A stretch of DNA of 14,532 nt from DAOVDI01 sp965373045 (GTDB lineage: Bacteria; Acidobacteriota; Aminicenantia; Aminicenantales; Aminicenantaceae), in NCBI GenBank assembly GCA_965373045.1, contig CBDVEQ010000048.1, positions 1 to 14,532 of the forward strand, written 5' to 3'. The position numbers were made by a program, and so were the translations under genes. Under the pieces are notes generated by a model that ran no database searches, was not told the DNA's origin, and worked only from the letters and a program-made list of their open reading frames with translations. Positions 1 through 6,105 of this stretch are shown in pieces; within the stretch, counting starts at the first letter, position 1; each line of letters starts with the position of its first letter.

Positions 1-480
1 GTTGAAGCCGAAGTGGAAAGCGTTTACCTCCAGGATAAAACCGCCTCTGTTCGCCACATCCTTCTGAGGACTGAAGGTAAAAGCACAGTAGAAATACAGG
101 CCTTGTATGAACAGACAAGGCAGATTTTGGCCCGCGCAAAAGACGGAGAAGATTTTTCCATGTTAGCCAAAACATATTCCCAAGATCCCGGGTCTAAAGA
201 CAGGGGGGGACTCTATGAGGATTTTACGAGGGGTGTGATGATGAGATCATTTGAGTATGCTGCATTCACTGTATCCGTGGGAGAGATCAGCTGGATCATT
301 GAAACACCATACGGGTACCATATTCTTAAAGTGATCGAAAGAAAAAAGGAAACCAGGCCTTTGGACGAGGTCCGTGAGGAGATTGTTGTACAGATAAAGA
401 GAGCAAAGCAGGGGGAAGCATTTCTATCCTATATGGCAAGATTAAAGGAAGTTAATCAGTGGCGTATCTTTCCACTCTAG
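1..480 (+). CDS. Parvulin-type (PpiC/SurA-like) peptidyl-prolyl isomerase, C-terminal part
   Basis: The reading frame is open from the first base, so the gene starts upstream of the window; the GTG at 13 is almost certainly internal. The visible 159 residues contain one complete rotamase domain. It opens with VRHILLRTEG, continues through DFSMLAKTYSQDPGSKDRGG (the usual 'FA..YS.D.gS...GG' block) and closes with ETPYGYHILKVIERKK, matching the parvulin 'T.fGyHiikv..r' end. A helical tail of about 45 residues follows. Parvulins catalyse cis-trans isomerisation of X-Pro bonds, and the exported ones help fold envelope proteins. Cellular location cannot be judged because the N-terminus, where a signal peptide or SurA-type chaperone domain would lie, is missing. 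The domain identity is clear; whether the full protein is PpiC-, PrsA- or SurA-like is open. Confidence 0.9.
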   Translation, partial: VEAEVESVYLQDKTASVRHILLRTEGKSTVEIQALYEQTRQILARAKDGEDFSMLAKTYSQDPGSKDRGGLYEDFTRGVMMRSFEYAAFTVSVGEISWIIETPYGYHILKVIERKKETRPLDEVREEIVVQIKRAKQGEAFLSYMARLKEVNQWRIFPL

Positions 481-523
481 CCCATCTGAAGTATTCATGA
501 GATTCACGAAAAAAGAAATCCTG

Positions 524-536
524 CCGGAGACTCCGG
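524..536 (+). other. Short GC-rich hairpin between the isomerase and phosphatase genes
   Basis: CCGGAG and CTCCGG face each other around a single A, giving a 13-base palindrome in the 90-base gap between the two genes. The following bases are AT-rich but contain no run of T, so a classical intrinsic terminator is not supported. It may be a weak transcription-end or processing signal, or chance. Confidence 0.25.
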
Positions 537-570
537 ATATCAATTATTAATCTGTTCAAAAGCGGATAAG

Positions 571-1026
571 ATGACAGAACACAGAAACGCAAAACAAAGA
601 ATTGAGGATCTGAAACTTCTATTTGTCTGTTATGGAAATATCTGCCGGAGTCCTATGGCAGAGGGATTTGCCAACAATATGCCTGGTGGCGGTATCCATG
701 CAAAAAGCGCGGGAATCGGCGCTTCTCCTGGAAAAGCAATTTATGAGGCTGTGACAGCCATGAAAAAGAATTACAATATCGATATCTCCGGCCACAGAAC
801 CACACATACCATGGATGTAAAAATGGAAAAATATGATTATGTATTTGCCCTGGATGCTGCTGTGTTCCAATGGCTCAGAGATGAAGAAATAATCTCTGAG
901 GAAAAACTGTTTCAATGGGATATTCAGGATCCTATCGGCATGCCTGTTTGGGTTTATGAGGAGATAGCAGAGAAGATCCGGAAACGGCTGGAAAATTTTC
1001 TCGTCAATCTGGAAATGTCGAAATAA
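571..1026 (+). CDS. Low-molecular-weight protein tyrosine phosphatase
   Basis: This 151-residue protein has the family's usual length plus a short N-terminal extension. The P-loop is at residues 20-28, CYGNICRSP, giving the catalytic C-x5-R with nucleophile Cys20, Arg26 and Ser27. The general acid is Asp120 of the DP pair in QWDIQDPIG, and the family's 'HRT..' stretch is at 75-77. No signal peptide is visible, so it should be cytoplasmic. LMW-PTPs hydrolyse phosphotyrosine, often on tyrosine kinases controlling exopolysaccharide; arsenate reductases share the fold, but the DP loop favours a phosphatase. The start ATG has only a weak purine stretch upstream (GGATAAG). The next gene begins 26 bases downstream, so it probably leads the operon of exported proteins, though no kinase or polysaccharide gene is present to name a substrate. 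Confidence 0.9.
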   Translation: MTEHRNAKQRIEDLKLLFVCYGNICRSPMAEGFANNMPGGGIHAKSAGIGASPGKAIYEAVTAMKKNYNIDISGHRTTHTMDVKMEKYDYVFALDAAVFQWLRDEEIISEEKLFQWDIQDPIGMPVWVYEEIAEKIRKRLENFLVNLEMSK

Positions 1027-1052
1027 CCAATTATCATTCAGAAGGGGAGAGT

Positions 1053-2066
1053 ATGTATTTTAATATGTGTCGCAAGTTTGCAGCCACTATTTTCCTTTTT
1101 GTTTTAATTCTGGCCTCAGGTGTGATCAGAATACAGGCGGCCCGGGCTTATGACAGCCGGTTTAACCTGCCCTTCTACTTCAAGCTGATAAAGACGCAAG
1201 AAGGAGGAGAAGTGATCGAATATGCCAGGATAATTCCAATGGATATTAAGGATTGGAAAGCAGTCGAGAAAAATGCTGTCTATGACAGAAAAAACCTCTA
1301 CGACTACATGAACGGCGGTGCTGAGGTCTATCTGGCTTTTGATTTCAGACATGTCTTTGTCCGTAAATACAAAGGGCCGGGAGACAATGAGATTGCGCTT
1401 GATATCTATCACATGGGAACTTCTGAAGAGGCATTTGGTGTTTTTTCCTGTGACCAGGAAGACGAACCGGTAGGGATAGGCCAGGATTCCGAGTATGGCT
1501 TCGGGCTTCTTCGCTTCTGGCAGGGCCCGTACTTTGTGAGTATTACAGCAATGGGAGATGACAAGGCAGCAGAACCCGTCATCCTTGAACTGGGAAAGAT
1601 CGTAGCCTCCAAACTCGGGCCATCCGGCCGTAAGCCGGATATCCTTGATGTTCTGCCTCGCGAGAAACTGATAAAGGACAGGGTCAGTTTTTTCCACAGC
1701 AATGTCAACCTGAACAACCGTTTTTTTATTGCCAGTGAAAATATCCTGAATCTGGACAGAAAGACGGACTGTGTTTTCGCAGAGTATGAAACAATCGGCG
1801 AGGGCAGGGGATTTCTTCTGATCGTTAAATATACGGATACAATAAAGGCAAAGGCAGCCCATGGATCATTTCTTGGGGGTTACATGCCTGAAGCGAGTAA
1901 GTCCGGGGTTGCGCAGATGGAGAATAAGACCTGGACTTTAGCCAGAGTCGAAGAAAATATCGTATCGATCGTCTTTGAGGCTCCTTCTAAACAGTGGGCT
2001 TCGAAACTGCAATCATCCATTAAATATGGATCATCTTATTCAAGTGGGGAAGAAAAGCATGAATAA
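1053..2066 (+). CDS. DUF6599 family exported protein
   Basis: This 337-residue protein starts at ATG 1053 behind an AAGGGGAG ribosome binding site. It opens with a short basic region (MCRK) and a hydrophobic stretch (residues 9-24), consistent with a Sec signal peptide cleaved near the AxA-like IQAARA. The mature part contains the block YDYMNGGAEVYLAFDF (about residues 84-99), then LDIYHMGTSEEAFGVFS and FWQGPYFVSITA, which I recognise as the DUF6599 pattern ('ly.yinG.ae.Y...gf', 'vevydm...a.aFG.f'). The function of this family is unknown, and no catalytic residues can be named. The last 8 bases overlap the next gene, which implies translational coupling to the Tat-dependent DUF362 protein. 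Family assignment is from recalled sequence patterns and should be confirmed by profile search. Confidence 0.75.
   Translation: MYFNMCRKFAATIFLFVLILASGVIRIQAARAYDSRFNLPFYFKLIKTQEGGEVIEYARIIPMDIKDWKAVEKNAVYDRKNLYDYMNGGAEVYLAFDFRHVFVRKYKGPGDNEIALDIYHMGTSEEAFGVFSCDQEDEPVGIGQDSEYGFGLLRFWQGPYFVSITAMGDDKAAEPVILELGKIVASKLGPSGRKPDILDVLPREKLIKDRVSFFHSNVNLNNRFFIASENILNLDRKTDCVFAEYETIGEGRGFLLIVKYTDTIKAKAAHGSFLGGYMPEASKSGVAQMENKTWTLARVEENIVSIVFEAPSKQWASKLQSSIKYGSSYSSGEEKHE
2046..2052 (+). promoter_or_regulatory. Ribosome binding site that fixes the DUF362 start
   Basis: GGGGAAG lies 6 bases before ATG 2059, inside the 3' end of the DUF6599 gene. It favours this ATG over the upstream in-frame start at 1975, which would put 28 unlikely residues before the twin-arginine signal. 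Confidence 0.7.
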
Positions 2067-2931
2067 TTTTATTACTCGTAGAGATTTCATTCGTGGAACA
2101 ACCGCAGCGGTCTTGGGTGCGGCCATGGGATTTTCGCAGGGACCGGAGAGAAAATCGATGGTGGTCCTTATCCGTCACCAGGATGCTGTTGATCAGAACT
2201 CGCGTTTTAATGCCGAGGTCATCCAGTACATGCTGGATGAGGCAGTGAAAAAAATGTTTGACACACCCGATCCGGTCAAGGCTTTTCAAAAAATGGTCAA
2301 GCCGGGAGAGACCGTGGGCCTCAAGACCAATGTCTGGTCCTATCTTCCAACGCCCAAGGAGGTGGAAAATGCCATAAAGCGCCGTCTTGTAGATGCCGGA
2401 ATCCAGGAGGAGAAGATAGGTGTGGATGATCATACCGTTCGGACCAACCCGCTTTTTTTGAACGCCACGTCTCTGATCAATGCAAGGCCGGTCAGGACCC
2501 ATTACCTGTCAGGGATATCGGGCTGCATTAAAAATTACATCATGTTCGCCAAGTCCCAGTCTGCCCTGCATCCCAACAGTTGTGCTGCCCTGGGATCGGT
2601 ATTTAACCTTCCCATGGTTAAGGGAAAGACTCGCCTCAATATTCTGGTCGCTTTGACCCCGCAGTTCCACGGGAGAGGGCCCCATCATTTCAGCCGGCGG
2701 TATGTCTGGAATTATAAAGGACTCATTGTGGGGCAGGACCCGGTGGCAGTGGATACAATCGGTCTTCGCTTGATCATGGCTAAACGCAGGGAAAAGCTGG
2801 GAAAAGCCCGCGAGCTGCCACCCGTGCCCAAGCACATTCAGATCGCTGATACCAAGCACGGGATCGGAACAAGCGACATCAATAAAATAGAGCTCATCAA
2901 AATGGGCTGGGAAAAGGACGTCCTGGTATGA
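2059..2931 (+). CDS. DUF362 domain protein with twin-arginine (Tat) signal
   Basis: The start chosen is ATG 2059, giving 290 residues. The frame stays open back to 1975, but from 2059 the protein begins directly with a Tat signal: TRRDFIRG (residues 6-13, fitting S/T-R-R-x-F-L-K) followed by the hydrophobic, alanine-rich TTAAVLGAAMGF. It should therefore be exported folded, often a sign of a cofactor or pre-assembled complex. DUF362 hallmarks follow: VKPGETVGLKTNVW, THYLSGISGCIKNYIMF (the 'H.ltg.sg.lKN' block) and IVGQDPVAVDTIG (the 's.DpvAlD' block). Some DUF362 proteins carry ferredoxin-type CxxCxxC clusters; none is seen here and cysteines are few. The molecular role is unknown. It overlaps the upstream gene by 8 bases and the downstream gene by 4 (ATGA), so the three proteins are probably made in fixed proportion. 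Confidence 0.82.
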   Translation: MNNFITRRDFIRGTTAAVLGAAMGFSQGPERKSMVVLIRHQDAVDQNSRFNAEVIQYMLDEAVKKMFDTPDPVKAFQKMVKPGETVGLKTNVWSYLPTPKEVENAIKRRLVDAGIQEEKIGVDDHTVRTNPLFLNATSLINARPVRTHYLSGISGCIKNYIMFAKSQSALHPNSCAALGSVFNLPMVKGKTRLNILVALTPQFHGRGPHHFSRRYVWNYKGLIVGQDPVAVDTIGLRLIMAKRREKLGKARELPPVPKHIQIADTKHGIGTSDINKIELIKMGWEKDVLV

Positions 2932-4712
2932 AAAAAATATATAAAAAGCTCTTTGTATTGTTGACAATATTCTGCCTGCTTGGGCCGCTTTGCCAGGGTG
3001 CTGAAACCCCAGAGCTGGAATTTGTTAGCTCAGTCCTCTGGACAAAGGCCTTTGACATCGAGATCGACGGGCAGTACGCCTACTGCGCATTTCTTAACGG
3101 CCTGGCTGTTTTGGACATACAGAACCAGAGGAAGCCAACCCTTGTTTCACGTCTATATCTTGGAGGAGGCAGCAGTCTTGCCAAATCCGGGGATCATGTA
3201 TTTGTAGCCTCAGGCAGCAAGGGTCTCAAGATCGTGGATGTAAGGGAAGCAAAAAATCCCAGGCTGATCGGATCTTGTGTTATGCCTGGAGATGCAAAAG
3301 GTTTGGTTGTCGGAGGAAAATTTGTTTATGTCGCAGGCGGGGGATCGGGCCTGCAGGTTTTTGATGCCGGAGATCCTTCCTCACTAAAGCGTATAGGCTC
3401 TCTGGATACACCTGGTACAGCAGAGGGGATCAAACTGCGTGATGGACTGGTCTATCTGGTGGACGGGGATAGCGGCCTGCATGTCATTGATGTAAAAGAT
3501 CCTGCTTTTCCCCAGTTGCTTGGGACCTGCGATACAGAAGGGACAGCTGAGCGTGTCGCTCTTGTTAATAATTATGCTTATGTGGCTGACGGTTCATCCG
3601 GGCTTCAGGTCATTGATGTCACTGACCCGAAAAACCCGAAACCGATTCGATCGATTGTTACATCCGGTTATACCCATGGTGTATGCATCAGTGGTACGAC
3701 CGCCTGTGTGGGGAACCTCTATGACGGTGGGTTCCAGGTGCTGGATATCTCCGATCCTGCTAATCCTACCATTCAGGCTACACGTAAATACACCATGTAC
3801 AATGAGGCATGGGATGTGGAGATCAAAGGGGATGTTGTTTATGTAGTGGATTATTTTGCCGGGATCTATATCCAGGATATTTCTGATATTGAAAAGCCCA
3901 GAAGCAAGGGGATGTTTTACACACCAGGGTCCATCATCGATGCAGACAGGAAAGGGAACTTGCTGTATGCCATGGGAGATCTGTCAGGACTGAGTGTCTT
4001 TGATATTTCTGATCCCGGGAAACCGGACAAGCTGGCTGTGTTCAGCCGTCCCCGGGGAGTCCACGGCATGGCGGCTGGTGAGGGATATGCCTTTGCTTCA
4101 GACAGATGGTCGCTCAAGGTGTATGATGTGACAAACCTCCCTGCAGTCAAGCTTGCTCATCAGCTCCGGATACCCGGTGTCCCCAGAAAGATCGTTGTCA
4201 GGGAAAACCGTTTGTATCTAACAGCAGATCTTAAGGGGTTTTACATCATTGACATCAGCGAACCGAACCAGCCCCGCATCCTTGGGACCTATGAGATGAC
4301 CGGATTTGCTTACGGCCTGGATATAGCAGGGGATTTTGCCTTTATTGCCAATAGTGACACCGGGTTTCATATCATTGATATCAAGAATCCTTCTTTTCCC
4401 AAGCCTGTGGGAAAATTTAGGACGGATGGTGAGTGTTATGCTGTGGCAGTCGAGAAGGGATATGCCTATATAGCTGACGGAGACGGGGGGCTCAAAATAC
4501 TGGACGTGAGCGATCCGTCCTCAATAAAGCTTATAGGGGTTTTGGAGACGGATGGGTTTATTAATGATGTTTCGATCGATGGAAAATTTGCTTATGTGTC
4601 GGATGAAAACACGGGAGTGATCAAGATCGATATCAGTAATCCAAAAACGCCACGGGTCGTCGCAGCGTTCAAGACACCTGGAGAATGCGCCCGGGTCATT
4701 ACAGCCGGATAG
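2928..4712 (+). CDS. Exported LVIVD-repeat beta-propeller protein
   Basis: This 594-residue protein begins with a clear Sec signal peptide (MKKIYKKLFVLLTIFCLLG, cleavage near CQGA-E). Almost all the rest is a tandem array of LVIVD repeats of about 42 residues, each built as 'GLxVxDIxDPxxPxxxG' followed by 'gxAxxVxvxGxxAYVA'; examples are GLKIVDVREAKNPRLIG, GLHVIDVKDPAFPQLLG and GFHIIDIKNPSFPKPVG. I count twelve full units plus a half unit at each end. The N-terminal half (FDIEIDGQYAYCAFLNG) and the C-terminal half (VIKIDISNPKTPRVVAAF) would complete a thirteenth. LVIVD proteins are thought to form surface or periplasmic beta-propellers used for binding; no enzymatic residues are apparent. The ATGA overlap with the DUF362 gene shows translational coupling. 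There is no LPXTG, C-terminal membrane anchor or type IX sorting domain, and the chain ends right after the last repeat. Confidence 0.88.
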   Translation: MKKIYKKLFVLLTIFCLLGPLCQGAETPELEFVSSVLWTKAFDIEIDGQYAYCAFLNGLAVLDIQNQRKPTLVSRLYLGGGSSLAKSGDHVFVASGSKGLKIVDVREAKNPRLIGSCVMPGDAKGLVVGGKFVYVAGGGSGLQVFDAGDPSSLKRIGSLDTPGTAEGIKLRDGLVYLVDGDSGLHVIDVKDPAFPQLLGTCDTEGTAERVALVNNYAYVADGSSGLQVIDVTDPKNPKPIRSIVTSGYTHGVCISGTTACVGNLYDGGFQVLDISDPANPTIQATRKYTMYNEAWDVEIKGDVVYVVDYFAGIYIQDISDIEKPRSKGMFYTPGSIIDADRKGNLLYAMGDLSGLSVFDISDPGKPDKLAVFSRPRGVHGMAAGEGYAFASDRWSLKVYDVTNLPAVKLAHQLRIPGVPRKIVVRENRLYLTADLKGFYIIDISEPNQPRILGTYEMTGFAYGLDIAGDFAFIANSDTGFHIIDIKNPSFPKPVGKFRTDGECYAVAVEKGYAYIADGDGGLKILDVSDPSSIKLIGVLETDGFINDVSIDGKFAYVSDENTGVIKIDISNPKTPRVVAAFKTPGECARVITAG

Positions 4713-4766
4713 CTGGTGATTGTGGCGGACTCATTCTCCCTCATTTTACTAAAGAAGTAGGTAGCA

Positions 4767-5960
4767 ATGCATAAAATTACCCTGCTGGGCACAGGTCTTA
4801 TCGGGATGTTTTACACCCAGACCTTGCATGGACTTCGCAGCCGGGATAAGGTGCAGGTTGTATATTCGAGAACCGGGGAGCGGGCAAAACAATTTGCGGA
4901 AGAATGGAATATCCCAAAATGGTCAACAGATATGGAAAAGTCGATTCGTGATCCTGAAACAGATGTAGTGATCATTGGTTTGCCCAACAATCTGCACAAG
5001 GAAGCGGTCCTTATTGCTGCTGATGCAGGAAAGGCTGTATTGTGCACCAAACCCCTTGGCCTGAATGCGGCTGAAGCTGGGGTTATGCTCTGTGCTGTTG
5101 AACAGGCAGGAGTGTTTAACGGCTATCTGGAAGACCTGGTCTATACGCCCAAAACACTCAAGTCCGTCGAATCCGTGAAAAATGGTGCCTTAGGCAAGGT
5201 TCTATGGACACGTTCCCGGGAGACTCACTCCGGGCCTCACAGCGACTGGTTCTGGGATCCTGAACAGTCCGGCGGAGGTGTGTTAGTCGATATGGGCTGC
5301 CATTGTATTGAGATAGGCCGAAACTTTATTGGCAAGGATATACGGCCTGTAGAAGTGATGTGCTGGGCGGATACCCAGGTCCATCCCATTGAGGCCGAGG
5401 ACCATGCGATAGGACTGGTGCGATATGAGACTGGTGCGATCGGGCAGTTTGAAGTGAGCTGGACATTCCGGGGCGGGATGGACCTGCGGGATGAAATATC
5501 CGGAACAGAGGGAACCATATGGCTCGACCATTTCCTGCGCACAGGTTATGAGATGTTTACGTCTGTCGACCGAAGAGGGTATGTAGCGGAAAAAGCAGAG
5601 AATGAAACAGGATGGCTTTTTCCTGTGGGCGATGAAGCGTATGAACTGGGTTATGTGCACATGTTTACCGACATGTTTGATGCCATGGACAATAAAAAAG
5701 AACCCATGGAAACTTTTTATGATGGCTGTATTGTTAATGCGATAATGGACGCCTGTTATTCTTCCATAGTGTCCAAACGATGGGAGCCCGTTAAACTGGA
5801 GATATGGAGAGGCGCAGATAAAAAATCAGAAGATAGCATGGACCGGGACTACGATGAACAATTTCTTCTGGTTAAAAAAGAAAAAATGCCTGATGGCAGA
5901 ACAAAGTTAATACTGAAAGACAAAAAGACCAAAAAAATCATCCAGCGGATTCAGAAATAA
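4767..5960 (+). CDS. Gfo/Idh/MocA family NAD(P)-dependent oxidoreductase
   Basis: This 397-residue protein has the two-domain layout of the family. The N-terminal Rossmann fold carries GTGLIG at residues 8-13 for NAD(P) binding and VVIIGLPNNLHKE at 67-79. The family's EKP motif appears as CTKP at 93-96, with catalytic-type Lys95 kept. The C-terminal alpha/beta domain starts near 120 and contains SGGGVLVDMGCHCIE at 168-182, with the conserved Asp175 and His179. No signal peptide is visible, so it is cytoplasmic. Members oxidise or reduce sugars, inositols and related polyols; the substrate cannot be read from sequence. A lysine-rich tail of about 45 residues (from KKSEDSM on) extends past the usual domain end. 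It lies 54 bases after the LVIVD gene with a modest TAGGTAG ribosome binding site, and may be the last gene of the operon. Confidence 0.88.
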   Translation: MHKITLLGTGLIGMFYTQTLHGLRSRDKVQVVYSRTGERAKQFAEEWNIPKWSTDMEKSIRDPETDVVIIGLPNNLHKEAVLIAADAGKAVLCTKPLGLNAAEAGVMLCAVEQAGVFNGYLEDLVYTPKTLKSVESVKNGALGKVLWTRSRETHSGPHSDWFWDPEQSGGGVLVDMGCHCIEIGRNFIGKDIRPVEVMCWADTQVHPIEAEDHAIGLVRYETGAIGQFEVSWTFRGGMDLRDEISGTEGTIWLDHFLRTGYEMFTSVDRRGYVAEKAENETGWLFPVGDEAYELGYVHMFTDMFDAMDNKKEPMETFYDGCIVNAIMDACYSSIVSKRWEPVKLEIWRGADKKSEDSMDRDYDEQFLLVKKEKMPDGRTKLILKDKKTKKIIQRIQK

Positions 5961-5988
5961 CCGTTAGCAAAACGGATCCTGCTCCTTC

Positions 5989-6015
5989 GTCATTCCCGTG
6001 CAAACGGGAATCCAG
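5989..6015. repeat. REP-like palindromic intergenic repeat (GTCATTCC...GGAATCCAG type)
   Basis: ATTCCCGT (5992-5999) and ACGGGAAT (6004-6011) form a perfect 8-bp stem around a GCAA loop, with the flanks GTC and CCAG that mark a repeat type common in the intergenic DNA of many bacteria. It stands between the oxidoreductase and DUF5916 genes. A weaker 5-bp hairpin, CCGTT/AACGG at 5961-5975, sits directly after the oxidoreductase stop codon. No T-run follows either, so termination is only possible, not shown. An inverted relative is at 12159-12208. Confidence 0.7.
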
Positions 6016-6090
6016 ATTATTATAAAGATCCTGGGAACCTTTTATCTGAATGTTTCGTATAGTTATTAGTAACGATGGAATTGTTCTATT

Positions 6091-6098
6091 GGAGAAAG
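6091..6098 (+). promoter_or_regulatory. Ribosome binding site supporting a TTG start for DUF5916
   Basis: GGAGAAAG is placed 7 bases before TTG 6106. A rival, GGGGAG at 6120-6125, sits only 4 bases before ATG 6130. The first has better spacing, the second the better start codon; both produce a workable signal peptide. Confidence 0.5.
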
Positions 6099-6105
6099 AT
6101 ATAAA

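Noticed and set aside
1116..1862. Minus-strand ORF of 248 codons inside the DUF6599 gene
   Set aside because: No domain, signal or ribosome binding site is seen, and the + strand product has a signal peptide, family motifs and coupling to its neighbour.
1975..2058. Upstream in-frame start for the DUF362 protein
   Set aside because: It would add 28 residues before an excellent Tat signal and would overlap the previous gene by over 90 bases; ATG 2059 has its own ribosome binding site.
6058..6063. TATAGT as a -10 box before DUF5916
   Set aside because: No acceptable -35 sequence lies 16-18 bases upstream.
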